From contig CAKNFJ010000001.1 of NCBI GenBank assembly GCA_930633495.1, forward strand, positions 3,433,001-3,497,000: a stretch of DNA of 64,000 nucleotides. The letters run 5' to 3'. The position numbers were made by a program, and so were the translations under genes. Shown piece after piece: positions 19,639 through 29,116 of this stretch; the first letter of the stretch is position 1; each line of letters opens with the position of its first letter. The DNA is from Hyphomicrobiales bacterium. GTDB lineage: Bacteria > Pseudomonadota > Alphaproteobacteria > Rhizobiales > Beijerinckiaceae. The notes beneath the pieces were generated by a model. That model was not told the origin of the DNA and searched no databases. It saw nothing but the letters and a program-made list of their open reading frames with translations.

Positions 19639-21832
19639 AGCAGACGCCGCCGGCGCGGCAGCGGGGCCGATCGCAGCGTCGAACGACCCGCGACCGCAGA
19701 CCGCGCTGGATTGTTTGGCCAGGGTCGCAGCGCATCACGGCATCGATCTACCGGCGGAGCGTCTGCGGCACGCCTATGCCGTCGACGGCACTCCGACGCC
19801 GGTCGATCTCCTGCTGCGGATGGCGAAGGAGGGAGGTCTGCGCGCGCAGGCCGCGCAGCTCGATTGGGGCGATCTCGTTCGGATGGGAGAAGCCTATCCG
19901 GTTCTGCTGCGGCTCTCGAACGGCAATTGGGTGGTCGTTTTTCGTGCCGTCGAGACATCCGACGGTGCCGAGGCTGTTGTCGTCTTCGATCCGCTGGCCG
20001 AGCGTCAGGACGAGCCGGTTGTCGTCGCCCGCGAGCGGTTCTGCGCCCAATGGCAGGGCGATGCCGTTCTGATCAAGCGTGAAAACCTGTCGTCCGAGGG
20101 CCAGAGGGCTTTCGGAATCCGGTGGTTTATTCCCGAGCTGCTGCGTCAGTGGCGGCTGTTCAGAGACGTCGCCGTTTGCGCCTTGCTGCTTTACGCCCTC
20201 GGTCTCACGCTTCCCATCTTCTTCCAGCTGGTCATCGACAAGGTTCTGGTGCACGAGAGCTTCACCACGCTCTATGTCGTGGCGACCGGTGCCGCCGCGG
20301 CCTTGGTCTTCGAAGCCATATTCGGCTTTTTGCGACGCTATCTGCTGCTCTACGCCACGAACAAGATCGACATTCGCGTCGCGACCAAGACATTCGGCCA
20401 TCTGCTCGGCCTGCCGGTGACCTTCTTCGAGCATATTTCGGCCGGCGTTCTCGTGAAGCATATGCAGCAGGCCGGGCGCATTCGCGAATTCCTGACGGGG
20501 CGGCTGTTCCTGACGACGCTCGATGCCTTGTCGCTATTGGTCTTCATTCCGGTGCTGGCGCTTTACAGCTTGAAGCTGACCGCCGTGGTGCTGGCTTTCA
20601 CCGCGGCCATCGCCATCGTCGTCATGCTGCTGATGGGGCCGTTCCGCAGGCGTCTCTACGATCTGTACCAGGCGGAGGGGGCGCGGCAGGCGTTGCTGGT
20701 CGAGACCGTGCACGGCATGCGCACGGTCAAGTCGCTCGCGATGGAGCCGATGCAGGGCAAGACCTGGGGCGACCGCTGCGCGCAGGCGGTGTCCATGCGG
20801 TTCGGCGTCGAGAAGATTTCGGCGGTCGCGCAGGCGCTGACCGGCTTCCTCGAGAAGATGATGACGCTCGGGATCATCGGCCTGGGAGCGCTCGACGTCT
20901 TCAGCGGCGAACTGACCATCGGTGCGCTGGTCGCCTTCAACATGCTGGCGGGGCGGGTTTCAGGGCCGCTGGTGCAGATGGTGACGATGGTCCACGAATA
21001 TCAGGAAGTCGCCCTGGCGGTGAAGATGCTGGGCGAGGTGATGGGCCAGAAGCCCGAGAGGGACAGCAGCCGCGACGGGTTGCGGCCGGCCCTGACCGGG
21101 AAGATCGAATTCGAGAACGTCTCTTTCCGATACGGTGCCGAAGGCGCGCCCGCGCTCGATGATGTCTCGTTCTCGATCGCGCCCGGCTCGATCTTCGGCA
21201 TGGTCGGGCGAAGCGGCTCGGGCAAGACGACGCTCACGCGCCTGATTTCCGGAATGTACCCGGTGCAGCAGGGGTTGCTGCGGATCGACGGCTACGATTC
21301 CCGGGAGTTGGAACTGGAGCATCTGCGCCGGAATCTCGGCGTGGTCCTGCAGGACAGCTTTCTGTTTCGGGGTACGGTCCGCGAGAACATCGCCTGCGTG
21401 AAGCGCGACGCGACCTTCGCTGAAATCGTCAAGGCTGCCCAGCTCGCCGGCGCCGACGAGTTCATCGAGCGCCTGCCGCGCGGCTTCGACACGATGATCG
21501 AGGAGAACGCCTCGAACCTGTCGGGCGGGCAGAAGCAGCGCCTGGCGATCGCCCGGGCGCTGATCACCAATCCCCCGATCCTGATCCTCGACGAGGCGAC
21601 GAGCGCGCTCGATTCCGAAAGCGAGATGATCATCCGCCGCAATTTGAAGGGGATTGCCGAAGGTCGCACCGTCATCATCGTGTCCCACCGGCTGTCGATG
21701 CTCACAGATGCCGACGAGATCCTGGTGATCGACCGCGGTCGGATCGTCGACGTGGATCGGCATGATCGCCTGCTGTCGCAATGCACGATCTACCGCCATC
21801 TCTGGAACCAGCAGACGAAGCAGAGCGCATGA
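19616..21832 (+). CDS. Type I secretion ABC transporter with inactive C39-like domain (LapB/HlyB type)
   Basis: Exporter subunit with three parts: an N-terminal C39-like domain (ALDCLARVAAHHGI, then AYPVLLRLSNGNWVVVF), a six-helix membrane domain from about residue 165 and an ATPase with Walker A GRSGSGKTT, signature LSGGQKQR and Walker B ILILDEAT. The peptidase-type DCGxxC nucleophile is not present: the only Cys aligns with the second, non-catalytic position. The domain therefore probably binds the substrate and does not cleave it, as in HlyB and LapB. Start choice: the ATG at 19616 (738 aa) gives a 23-base overlap with the preceding gene; an ATG at 19550 would give 760 aa with a larger overlap. 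Neither has a strong ribosome-binding site. The giant DUF4082 protein is a plausible substrate. Confidence 0.88.
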   Translation: MSRAISAEADAAGAAAGPIAASNDPRPQTALDCLARVAAHHGIDLPAERLRHAYAVDGTPTPVDLLLRMAKEGGLRAQAAQLDWGDLVRMGEAYPVLLRLSNGNWVVVFRAVETSDGAEAVVVFDPLAERQDEPVVVARERFCAQWQGDAVLIKRENLSSEGQRAFGIRWFIPELLRQWRLFRDVAVCALLLYALGLTLPIFFQLVIDKVLVHESFTTLYVVATGAAAALVFEAIFGFLRRYLLLYATNKIDIRVATKTFGHLLGLPVTFFEHISAGVLVKHMQQAGRIREFLTGRLFLTTLDALSLLVFIPVLALYSLKLTAVVLAFTAAIAIVVMLLMGPFRRRLYDLYQAEGARQALLVETVHGMRTVKSLAMEPMQGKTWGDRCAQAVSMRFGVEKISAVAQALTGFLEKMMTLGIIGLGALDVFSGELTIGALVAFNMLAGRVSGPLVQMVTMVHEYQEVALAVKMLGEVMGQKPERDSSRDGLRPALTGKIEFENVSFRYGAEGAPALDDVSFSIAPGSIFGMVGRSGSGKTTLTRLISGMYPVQQGLLRIDGYDSRELELEHLRRNLGVVLQDSFLFRGTVRENIACVKRDATFAEIVKAAQLAGADEFIERLPRGFDTMIEENASNLSGGQKQRLAIARALITNPPILILDEATSALDSESEMIIRRNLKGIAEGRTVIIVSHRLSMLTDADEILVIDRGRIVDVDRHDRLLSQCTIYRHLWNQQTKQSA

Positions 21833-23256
21833 AACCGGAGAAGCCGCGAACCGTCGTGAAAGCCGACAAGACGGCGCCTTCCCGGGATGCCGGGCGGCGG
21901 CGGGGGAAGCTGTTTCCAGCCCCGGTTCGGCAACCGCGCGTGATCGCCGAGTTCCAGTCCGACGCCGTCGAGGTGGAGCAGCGGTCGCCGCCCCGTTTTG
22001 CGCACCTCACGCTCTATTGCATCCTGGCGCTCATCGTGGCGGCGGTGGCCTGGGCCTCGGTGTCGCAGGTCGACATGATCGTCACCGCCCAGGGCAAGCT
22101 GGTCACCACGCGCCCCAACCTCGTGGTGCAGCCGCTCGAGACCTCCGTGATCCGGGATATTCACGTCAAGGTCGGGGACCGGGTCAATCGCGGCGACCTG
22201 CTGGCGACGCTCGATCCGACCTTCTCGCAGGCGGACCACGATCAGCTACGCAACAGGGTTGCCGCCTTCGATGCATCGATTGCCCGCCTGAAGGCCGAGC
22301 TGGCGGGCGAGGATTACGCCGCGACCGACCCCGGCGATGCCGATGCCGTCCTGCAGCAAAAGATGTTCCTGCAGAGGAAGTCGGCTCGCGATGCCCAGAT
22401 CCAGAATTTCGATGCCCAGATCGCGTCCGCACAGGCCAATTTGAAGACGGCGCAAAACGAAGAAGTCGTGCTGACGCAGCGCCTCGACAATATGCGGGCG
22501 ATCGAGATGATGCGCAGCATGTTGATGGACAAGGAACTCGGGTCGCGGTTGAATTTCCTGCTGTCCCGCGATGCCCGCCTCGACGTCGAAAGCAATCTGG
22601 CTCGCGTTCGCGGCAACATTGCGGACTACATGCATCGCGTCGACAAGGCGCGCGCCGACCAGAAAGTGTTCTCCGAGGATTTCCTTCGCACCGCCTACCA
22701 GGACCTCGTCGAAGTGCTGGCCAAGCGGGACACGGCCGCGGAAGAGCTGAAGAAGGTCGATTTGCGCCGGCAATTGATCGTCTTGAAGGCTCCTGCCGAT
22801 GCCATCGTGCTCGAGATCGCCAACCGCACGATCGGCTCGGTCGTGCGCGAGGCGGAGACGCTTTTCGTCCTGGTCCCGCGCGACGTCGCGCTTCAGGCGG
22901 AAGTCAATGTCGAGGGCAGGGATGTCGGGCAAATTTCGGTGGGCCAGCCCGTCCGGATCAAGTTCGAACCGTTTCCGTTCCAGAAATACGGAACGGGGAA
23001 GGGGACGGTCCGCGTCATCAGCCAGGATTCGTTCGCGCCGGATCCCAAAGCCGATGCCGCACGCCGCAGCCCGGTTCCCTATTACCGTGTGCTGATCGAC
23101 TTGTCCGATGTGGAGCTTCGGCTGCCGGCCGCCCGGGCGCAGATGATCCCCGGCATGGCTGTCACGGCGGAACTGAAAGTGGGGCAGCGTAGCGTGATCT
23201 CGTATTTCCTCTACCCGCTGTTGCGGGGCTTGGACGAGAGCATTCGCGAATATTGA
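21829..23256 (+). CDS. HlyD-family membrane fusion protein of type I secretion system 2
   Basis: Periplasmic adaptor of 475 residues. The start ATG overlaps the transporter stop (ATGA), which shows translational coupling. A basic N-terminal tail of about 60 residues precedes one membrane helix (LYCILALIVAAVAWASV). Then come a lipoyl half motif (VIRDIHVKVGDRVNRGD), a long coiled coil (about 130-320), the second half motif (LKAPADAIVLEIANRTIGS) and a beta-barrel domain near the C-terminus. It fits the LapC/HlyD group. No outer-membrane channel gene accompanies it. Confidence 0.92.
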   Translation: MKPEKPRTVVKADKTAPSRDAGRRRGKLFPAPVRQPRVIAEFQSDAVEVEQRSPPRFAHLTLYCILALIVAAVAWASVSQVDMIVTAQGKLVTTRPNLVVQPLETSVIRDIHVKVGDRVNRGDLLATLDPTFSQADHDQLRNRVAAFDASIARLKAELAGEDYAATDPGDADAVLQQKMFLQRKSARDAQIQNFDAQIASAQANLKTAQNEEVVLTQRLDNMRAIEMMRSMLMDKELGSRLNFLLSRDARLDVESNLARVRGNIADYMHRVDKARADQKVFSEDFLRTAYQDLVEVLAKRDTAAEELKKVDLRRQLIVLKAPADAIVLEIANRTIGSVVREAETLFVLVPRDVALQAEVNVEGRDVGQISVGQPVRIKFEPFPFQKYGTGKGTVRVISQDSFAPDPKADAARRSPVPYYRVLIDLSDVELRLPAARAQMIPGMAVTAELKVGQRSVISYFLYPLLRGLDESIREY

Positions 23257-23277
23257 AGCTGGCCTGAGGCCAGCTTC
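23255..23277 (+). terminator. Strong hairpin after the second type I secretion operon
   Basis: GAAGCTGGCC-TGA-GGCCAGCTTC forms a perfect 10-bp stem with a 3-base loop, starting inside the hlyD-like stop codon. The following run is only moderately T-rich, so an intrinsic terminator is likely but not certain. It lies between convergent genes. Confidence 0.6.
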
Positions 23278-23315
23278 TCCTTCAGCCCAAGGGAGCTTCC
23301 CGAGCTTCGTTCGGA

Positions 23316-25787
23316 TCACACGGAACGAAAATGGGCGGTCGCGGCGTTGAGTGCGCGCACCGTTCCCGCCGGCGGTTCCGTTTCCGTGTTCAGGCTTGTC
23401 AGTCTGATGTGCCTGCCGCCGCCCGGGGCGAGATGAAACCAGTTGTCGGCGGGTTGGAAACCCGGGGCATCGATCTGGACCGATTGTGCCAGCCGATCCG
23501 TCGACAGCGCGAGCTGCCAGCCGTCTGCATCCCGCGTGAGCTGCACGGAGAGCGTTGCGTTCGCCATGGCGCGCGCGCGGCCAAGCGGGAAATGGAAGGC
23601 CTCGGCCAGCGGATCTCCTCCCTCGGGCGACCTGATCCGCGCGACCACGACATCGTGCGAGGGTGGCCCGAAGCGGAAGGCATAGCCCGTATCGAAGAAG
23701 GCGCCGAAGATCTCCGTTGCGGGGAGGCTCAGCCCTTGCCGCGCCTTCAGTTCGATCTCGCGGCGGCCTTGCACCACCGGCTGCGCGCCATCCCGCAGGC
23801 AGGCGAGCTCAAGGACGACATGGCGCGTTGCTGCGGTCTCGTTGAGAAGGTGAACGTCGATGCCGTTTGTCCCCTCGTCGGTCAGGGTCACCTGCACCGG
23901 GCGGAAGGCGCGCTTCAGGGCGAAATAAGCGGGCTTCGGCACGCCTGTCGCATCGACGATCCCCCAGCCTGCGCCGGGGAGCAGATCCTGGAAGGTCCAG
24001 ACGAGCGCGCCGTTGCAGGAGGAGCCGGGCCGGCGCCATTCGGCGAAGGTGGCTTCCATCACCTCGCCGCTGGCGGCCCGCGACAGGTCGAGATAGCGGC
24101 TCGGGTCCTCCCGGCGCAGTCGTGCCGGATCGTTGCCGTAGAGGACGGTCAGATAATGGTCCCGGACATCCTCGAAATCCCATGAAGCGCTGCGGTCGCG
24201 CGGCACGCGGGCCTTCCAGCGCGGATCATGGACGGCCGGCACCGCCAGCCCGGCGTCGAGGCTGCGCTGTTCCGGTACATTGGCGAAGGCAAGACACTCG
24301 GCGGCGAAGCGAACCTGGGCCCGCCGGGCATCCTCCAGAGGGCGGCAATAGGCGCCGACGCCGTAATAATGTGTCACGCCGGTATTGGGCGAGAACGGCA
24401 TCGCGCCGCCGCCCGGCGTATTGGAGAGATAGGCCACGTCCGGCCGCCAGCGCGCCGCCAGTTCCGGCAGAACGATGTCGGTGAGCGGGCTGGACCAGGC
24501 ATCGGGGGGCAGGCCCAGCATTGCCGCCTGCTGTGCCATCTCGCTTCCGCCGCACAGGATGGTGAGCGACGGCGAGGCGGCATGGCGATTGAGGAGCAAC
24601 TCGGCTTCTTCCCGGACCTGCGCGAGGAAATCCGGATCGCGATCGGGATAATGGAAATTGGCGAACATGAAGTCCTGCCAGACCATGATCCCGAGCTCGT
24701 CGCAGAGATCGAAGAAGGCTTGCGTCTCGTAGGTCGTGATGCCGCTGAGCCGCAGCATGTTCATGCCGGCTTCCGCCGCCAGCCGCAGAAGCGGCTCATA
24801 GGCGGCCCTGTCGCCGGGCAGGTCGACGATGTCGGCATTCGTCCAGCATGCGCCCCGGCAGAAGATGTGCTGCCCGTTGATCGATATGGCGAAGTCGCGC
24901 CCATCCACTCCCCGGTCGATCGCGATGCGGCGAAAGCCCGTCCGCCCGATCTTGCGACGAGTGCCTGCGGCAGCGATCTCGACATCGTGCAGGATCGGCA
25001 GGCCATGGCTGAGCGGCCACCATGCGGCGACGTTGGGGAGCGCCAGCTCGCCCGCGAAGCCCGTCTCGGTACGGCGCAATTCCGTCTGCGCGCCCGCGCA
25101 ATGGAGCATGACCGGCTCGTCCAGCCCTGATGCTGCGAAATCGACGCGGAGCCGCCCGGTGCCATCCTCGTCGAGATGGGACCGGATCCGAATGTTCCGC
25201 GGTTGCCCGGCCTCGTCGCGTGTGAGCGTGACCGGCCGATAGGGCCCGGCCGGGTGGATGGACGGGCACCAGCCGGGCATGTAGCCGAGCAGGCTGGTGC
25301 GGACCAGCCGCAGACCCGGCGGCGTGATCATCTGCTGCCGCCAGCGGGCTCTGGGGCCCCGTTTCTCGAAATGCGGGGCCAGCGCCCGAAAGCAGATCGC
25401 CAGCCGGTCGGATCCCGAGAGGATGACGGGCAGCTCTCGCTCGACGAACATCGAAGCGCAGTCCAGCTTCCGTTCGCCGTTCCAGAAGATTTCGGCGATG
25501 GTGCCGAGCCCCTCGAAGCGGAGGGTCGCGGGCCCCGGCGCTTCGCCCTGCAGGTCGAGCAGATACCACGCGTCCTCGGTGTTGAGCGGACGCGGCTCGG
25601 TCCGGTCGAAGCGTCCCGCCCGTTCCAGAGCCCCCGCGACCGTTCCCGGCACGGGCGCTTCGATCAGGTCCAGGCCGTCGCGTTCGGCCGGCGGGGCATT
25701 CCAGGTGTCGGCGGCCGTCATGATCATCCGCCAGCCTCGGTCGAGCCGCTGGCTGTTGTCGTTCCGGCTCGCGCCGGTGCTGCGCAT
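23316..25787 (-). CDS. GH2 beta-mannosidase-like glycoside hydrolase
   Basis: An 823-aa protein with the GH2 arrangement: N-terminal jelly-roll sugar-binding domain (LDRGWRM ... PVPGTVAGAL), Ig-like domain, TIM barrel (CRGACWTNADI, GMNMLRLSG, LGIMVWQDFMFAN) and C-terminal beta domains. The nucleophile position is kept (FAAECLAFANVPEQ aligns with the SEFG region of beta-mannosidases). The acid/base Glu is in LCGGSEMAQQ, where the usual Asn before Glu is replaced by Ser. There is no signal peptide. It is the last gene of the carrier-protein operon, eight bases after the DUF1839 gene. The ATG at 25787 keeps the first conserved strand. Substrate is unknown; a mannoside or a modified glycan from this operon is possible. 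Confidence 0.82.
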   Translation of the reverse strand: MRSTGASRNDNSQRLDRGWRMIMTAADTWNAPPAERDGLDLIEAPVPGTVAGALERAGRFDRTEPRPLNTEDAWYLLDLQGEAPGPATLRFEGLGTIAEIFWNGERKLDCASMFVERELPVILSGSDRLAICFRALAPHFEKRGPRARWRQQMITPPGLRLVRTSLLGYMPGWCPSIHPAGPYRPVTLTRDEAGQPRNIRIRSHLDEDGTGRLRVDFAASGLDEPVMLHCAGAQTELRRTETGFAGELALPNVAAWWPLSHGLPILHDVEIAAAGTRRKIGRTGFRRIAIDRGVDGRDFAISINGQHIFCRGACWTNADIVDLPGDRAAYEPLLRLAAEAGMNMLRLSGITTYETQAFFDLCDELGIMVWQDFMFANFHYPDRDPDFLAQVREEAELLLNRHAASPSLTILCGGSEMAQQAAMLGLPPDAWSSPLTDIVLPELAARWRPDVAYLSNTPGGGAMPFSPNTGVTHYYGVGAYCRPLEDARRAQVRFAAECLAFANVPEQRSLDAGLAVPAVHDPRWKARVPRDRSASWDFEDVRDHYLTVLYGNDPARLRREDPSRYLDLSRAASGEVMEATFAEWRRPGSSCNGALVWTFQDLLPGAGWGIVDATGVPKPAYFALKRAFRPVQVTLTDEGTNGIDVHLLNETAATRHVVLELACLRDGAQPVVQGRREIELKARQGLSLPATEIFGAFFDTGYAFRFGPPSHDVVVARIRSPEGGDPLAEAFHFPLGRARAMANATLSVQLTRDADGWQLALSTDRLAQSVQIDAPGFQPADNWFHLAPGGGRHIRLTSLNTETEPPAGTVRALNAATAHFRSV

Positions 25788-25795
25788 CTCGGTTT

Positions 25796-26770
25796 TCACC
25801 GCAGCCGGGTCGCCAGCCCGGCCATCAGCTTGTCCCAGGCCTCGGCGGCCGGGTCTAGCACCGTGGCGAGCGGCTCGAATTTGCGGCGCGTCACTGCCCG
25901 GGCGAGCTGGAACTGCGTCGACTTGGCAATTTCGGCGATACGTCGCGCGTGGCCGGCAGCCTCGGCGTAGCGGCCATCGGACCCGATCCAGTCGAGATGG
26001 GCGGCAGCCAGCTCGAAATTGCTGCCGAGCTGCCGCAGCGTGTTGAAGGCGTATTTGTGGAAGAAGTCGAAGGGCCGTTCCGCAACGGCGCGCACCTGTT
26101 CCGGAAAGCGCGCGGCGAAGCCGGCGATCGGATTGTGCGCGGGACGGCGCCCGAAATGATGCGCCAGCAGCCTTTCCGCCTCCCTGCGGAGATGGGCACG
26201 GTCGGGCAATGCGGCGGGGAAGCGGGCGAATTCGGTATAGGGCAGGAAGGGGAGGTCTTCGGGGCCGTCCTTCATCCGAAACAACCCATCGAAATCCTCG
26301 CCTTCCAGCCGGAAGAAGCCGGCATTGTGGAAGTAGTCGATGGCGCGCCCGTCCATGTCCAGCCGATTGATCGCGACCGTCGTCTTGCCGTGGTCGGTCC
26401 GATAGGAGACGCCACGCGTATCCGGCAGGAAATAGCTGTCCATCTCCACCAGGCACAGCCGCCCGCGGCCGATCTGCTCGGTCACATGGCGTTCGACCCG
26501 GTCGTAGATCGCAAGCTCGGTGCAGCGGATATCGTAGAGCTTCTCGAGATCCTCGAGAGGGATCTTGAAGAAGGTGAACTGGTCGCCTTCGAAATCCTGC
26601 GTCAGGGTGAAGGCGAGCATGGCCGCCGGTTCGGCGCCGATGGCATGCAGAACCTCGATCCAGAGGTCGACATAGCAGTTGGTTTCCGGCCACAGCCGTT
26701 CCGGGTGGTGCAGCGCGTGCGGCTGGTAGTCCGCAGGGTCGAGCCCCTTGACGACGGCTGGCCCCTGCAA
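25796..26770 (-). CDS. DUF1839 family protein
   Basis: About 324 residues, recognised as DUF1839 by segments such as ETNCYVDLWIEVLHA, FEGDQFTFFKIP and VEMDSYFLPDTRGVSYR. The family is of unknown function and is known to occur beside amino acid:[carrier protein] ligases, as here. Acidic and aromatic residues are frequent, and the VEMDSYFLPDT motif suggests a thiol- or amide-handling fold, but no catalytic site is established. No ATG is available near the family start; a TTG at 26770, one base after the ligase stop, is the best candidate. It is the fourth gene of the operon. Confidence 0.75.
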   Translation of the reverse strand: MQGPAVVKGLDPADYQPHALHHPERLWPETNCYVDLWIEVLHAIGAEPAAMLAFTLTQDFEGDQFTFFKIPLEDLEKLYDIRCTELAIYDRVERHVTEQIGRGRLCLVEMDSYFLPDTRGVSYRTDHGKTTVAINRLDMDGRAIDYFHNAGFFRLEGEDFDGLFRMKDGPEDLPFLPYTEFARFPAALPDRAHLRREAERLLAHHFGRRPAHNPIAGFAARFPEQVRAVAERPFDFFHKYAFNTLRQLGSNFELAAAHLDWIGSDGRYAEAAGHARRIAEIAKSTQFQLARAVTRRKFEPLATVLDPAAEAWDKLMAGLATRLR

Positions 26771-26771
26771 G

Positions 26772-27680
26772 TCAGTACCCAAGTGCCTTGCGCACCGTCG
26801 CCGGCCAGGCGGCGACATCGAGCCCGTGATGCTTGAAGAGCGCCAGCGCGATGCGCTCCAGGCCGAAGCCGACACAGGCCGTATGGGCGGTTTCGCCATC
26901 GGCGGTCTGCAGCCCCCAGGTCTTGCCGAAATGGTCCTGATGGTAGTTGAAGCTCATGCAGGCCGTCGGCTTTTCGACCGAGGTGACCGGGATCAGCAGT
27001 TCGAACTTCAGGTTCTGGTCGCGCTGGTTGTTCTTCATCATCCGCCCGGCGCGGCCGAAGAAGGGATCGTTGGCGACGTCGATCTCCACCGGGAGCTCGA
27101 CCTGCGCCATCAACGCCTTGCCCCGCTCCATCCAGCCATTGCGGAAGGCGGTGACATGCTCCGGCGTTCCCATGCAGACATATTCGCGCATGCGGAAGAG
27201 CTGCATCCGGGCCGGATCCATCGAGGGCTCGTGGCGGAAGCAGTAGGATTGCAGGTCGAACAGGGCGCCGCTCGCGGGAAGCGCGCCGCGTTTGGCCACG
27301 ATCGGATAGAGCGGGTAGCAGGCGGCCGGCGTCAGGACGATGTCGGTCGACTCCTGCCCCTTGGTCCAGTCCTCGCCGATCTCCATGCACTGCAGAAGGT
27401 TCGCATGGTCGAGGTCGTGGCCGCAGAAGCTGTGGACCGTGCCGGCGAGCTGCGGGAAGCTCTTCATGTAGCCGCTGCCCTCGAAATGGACGCGGTTCAT
27501 GCCGGGCGGAAAGCGGATCATCTCGGCGCCGTCAGCGCGGCCGAAGGTGCCGATCAGCGCCTCGAAGCGGGTGATGACGTCCTCGAAGACGCCGCTGCGG
27601 CCATAGAGGCCCTCGACGCCGGTATCGATCAGCAGGCCGCTCTCGAAGAGGCGGTCCAGCAAGGTGGTCTGCATGTCCAT
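26772..27680 (-). CDS. Amino acid:[carrier protein] ligase (SerRS-like class II aaRS homologue)
   Basis: A 302-aa stand-alone catalytic core of a class II aminoacyl-tRNA synthetase without a tRNA-binding arm. This family activates a small amino acid (glycine or alanine in the studied Bradyrhizobium and Agrobacterium proteins) and loads it on the phosphopantetheine arm of a carrier protein. Motif 2 is visible in [20 protein letters not shown] and motif 3 in [12 protein letters not shown]121, E166 and C269 have exactly the spacing of the zinc ligands of the atypical archaeal-type SerRS and of Bll0957 of Bradyrhizobium. The carrier protein gene is two genes upstream in the same operon, so its partner is most likely that protein. 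Three bases separate it from the dehydrogenase gene. Confidence 0.9.
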   Translation of the reverse strand: MDMQTTLLDRLFESGLLIDTGVEGLYGRSGVFEDVITRFEALIGTFGRADGAEMIRFPPGMNRVHFEGSGYMKSFPQLAGTVHSFCGHDLDHANLLQCMEIGEDWTKGQESTDIVLTPAACYPLYPIVAKRGALPASGALFDLQSYCFRHEPSMDPARMQLFRMREYVCMGTPEHVTAFRNGWMERGKALMAQVELPVEIDVANDPFFGRAGRMMKNNQRDQNLKFELLIPVTSVEKPTACMSFNYHQDHFGKTWGLQTADGETAHTACVGFGLERIALALFKHHGLDVAAWPATVRKALGY

Positions 27681-27683
27681 CGC

Positions 27684-28856
27684 TCAACCCATTAGGCTGG
27701 TGTCCTGCCGGTGCACCAGCAGGAGTGTCGAAGTGTTGCCGAGAATGCGGTCGTTCGAGATCATCAGCTGCGCCGAATGTGCGTCGCGCAGATGCCGCCC
27801 AAGGCTATAGGGGGTGCCGTTCTTGTAGCCGAGGATACCGCAGACCAGCATCGCATGGTTGATTACGGTCAGAATGATTTCCGACGCGCCGACCTTCACG
27901 TTGTTCATCGCCACGGCGAAGCCGACGGAGGAGAGGCGGTCCGCATCCTCCCGCGCTGCTTGGTATTCCCGGATGCCGGCAATGATGCTGGCCTTCAGCT
28001 GCTGGAGCAGGCTCGAGGCTTCTGCCAGACGGAGCGCGCCGGGCGGCGGCGCATTCGGACTCTTGCGTGCCGCGGCGCGCACGAAGCTCTGCGCCCGGCT
28101 CATCGCGTTGACGGCAATGCCGTACCAGACGGAGCTCCACAGCAGATGGGAGATCGCCAGCATGGATTGCGCCGCGATCTCGGCGAAAGGCTTGGGCAGG
28201 ATCTGCTCGGCCGGGGCATCGCCCTTGAACAGATAACCTTCCGAGCAGGTGCCGCGCATGCCGAGCGTGTCCCACTCCTGCGTGCGCTCCAGCGTGTACT
28301 GGTCCTTGCAGAACACGGTCATCACCTGGTCGGTGGAGGCCGCATCGGCATGGGCGCGCGAGGTGATGAGGATGGCGTCGGCATTAGCGCCATAGGAGAT
28401 GACGGTGGCATCCTTCTCCAGATGGCAGGCCGCGCCGTCGACCTCGATGGCGCAGATGCTGTTGCGCAGATTGCCGCCGATGCCGCCTTCGGTCGTCGCG
28501 GATGCGAGGAGGAGCTGTTCGTCGGCGACGCGGCGCATGAAGCCCCGGTGCCAGTCGCTCTCCACCCCGTGCGTGACGAGGCTGGAGAGCTTGATATGGT
28601 GCATGGCGAAGACCATCGCCGCGGACGCGCAGGACTGGCCCAGCAGCGAGCAGATTTCCGCCACGTCGGACAGCGCCGCGTCCTCTCCGCCCAGCGTGCC
28701 CGCGATCTGGATCGACAGGAGCCGTTCGGCGCGCATCGCATCGACGGCTTCGCGCGGGAAACGCGCCTTGGCGTCCACGTCTTCGGCGTGGATCGCAGCG
28801 ACGGCCGCAACGCGGCCGGCGCGCTCGGAGAGGCTCATGGCGCGAAGGTCGTTCAT
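27684..28856 (-). CDS. Acyl-CoA dehydrogenase-like flavoprotein of the carrier-protein operon
   Basis: A 390-aa protein of the acyl-CoA dehydrogenase fold: N-terminal helical domain, middle beta domain (ASATTEGGIGGNLRNS, KDATVISYGANADAILITSRA) and C-terminal helices. The start overlaps the carrier-protein stop (ATGA), so the two are coupled. Because it is encoded with a carrier protein and an aminoacyl:carrier-protein ligase, its substrate is probably the aminoacyl or acyl group on that carrier protein and not a CoA ester; this is inference. Flavin-dependent alpha,beta-oxidation of carrier-bound aminoacyl groups is known for related enzymes in pyrrole biosynthesis. A catalytic Glu could not be assigned by eye. 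Confidence 0.82.
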   Translation of the reverse strand: MNDLRAMSLSERAGRVAAVAAIHAEDVDAKARFPREAVDAMRAERLLSIQIAGTLGGEDAALSDVAEICSLLGQSCASAAMVFAMHHIKLSSLVTHGVESDWHRGFMRRVADEQLLLASATTEGGIGGNLRNSICAIEVDGAACHLEKDATVISYGANADAILITSRAHADAASTDQVMTVFCKDQYTLERTQEWDTLGMRGTCSEGYLFKGDAPAEQILPKPFAEIAAQSMLAISHLLWSSVWYGIAVNAMSRAQSFVRAAARKSPNAPPPGALRLAEASSLLQQLKASIIAGIREYQAAREDADRLSSVGFAVAMNNVKVGASEIILTVINHAMLVCGILGYKNGTPYSLGRHLRDAHSAQLMISNDRILGNTSTLLLVHRQDTSLMG

Positions 28857-29116
28857 TTGTCGACGGTTGCCCCGCCGGTGAGCTGGGTGATGGCGGTTGA
28901 AATGGCGCCGATGCTCTGGAACGACTTGCGGTTCAACAGGGAGTCGGGGAACTCGACATCGAAGGCTTCTTCGAGCGCCAGCATGGTCTGGACGGAGGCG
29001 AAGGACGACAGCCCGGCCGCGTAGAGATCCGCATCCTTCCCGAGCGATGCCGCATCGACCGACAGCTCGCTGTGAGCCGCCAGAATTTTGCGGACCCTGG
29101 ATTCGATGTCGTTCAT
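28853..29116 (-). CDS. Acyl carrier protein, partner of the amino acid ligase
   Basis: An 87-aa carrier protein. The phosphopantetheine attachment site is S38 in AAGLSSFAS, which aligns with the G-x-D-S-L motif of standard carrier proteins; here Asp is replaced by Ser. The helix after it (VQTMLALEEAF) is well conserved. ATG at 29116 has GAGGG upstream. It is the first gene of a five-gene minus-strand operon (carrier protein, dehydrogenase, ligase, DUF1839, GH2). It is too specialised to be the fatty-acid AcpP. Confidence 0.9.
   Translation of the reverse strand: MNDIESRVRKILAAHSELSVDAASLGKDADLYAAGLSSFASVQTMLALEEAFDVEFPDSLLNRKSFQSIGAISTAITQLTGGATVDK

Noticed and set aside
26772..27680. Annotation as a seryl-tRNA synthetase
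   Set aside because: At 302 residues it lacks the N-terminal tRNA-binding coiled coil, and it is in an operon with a carrier protein.
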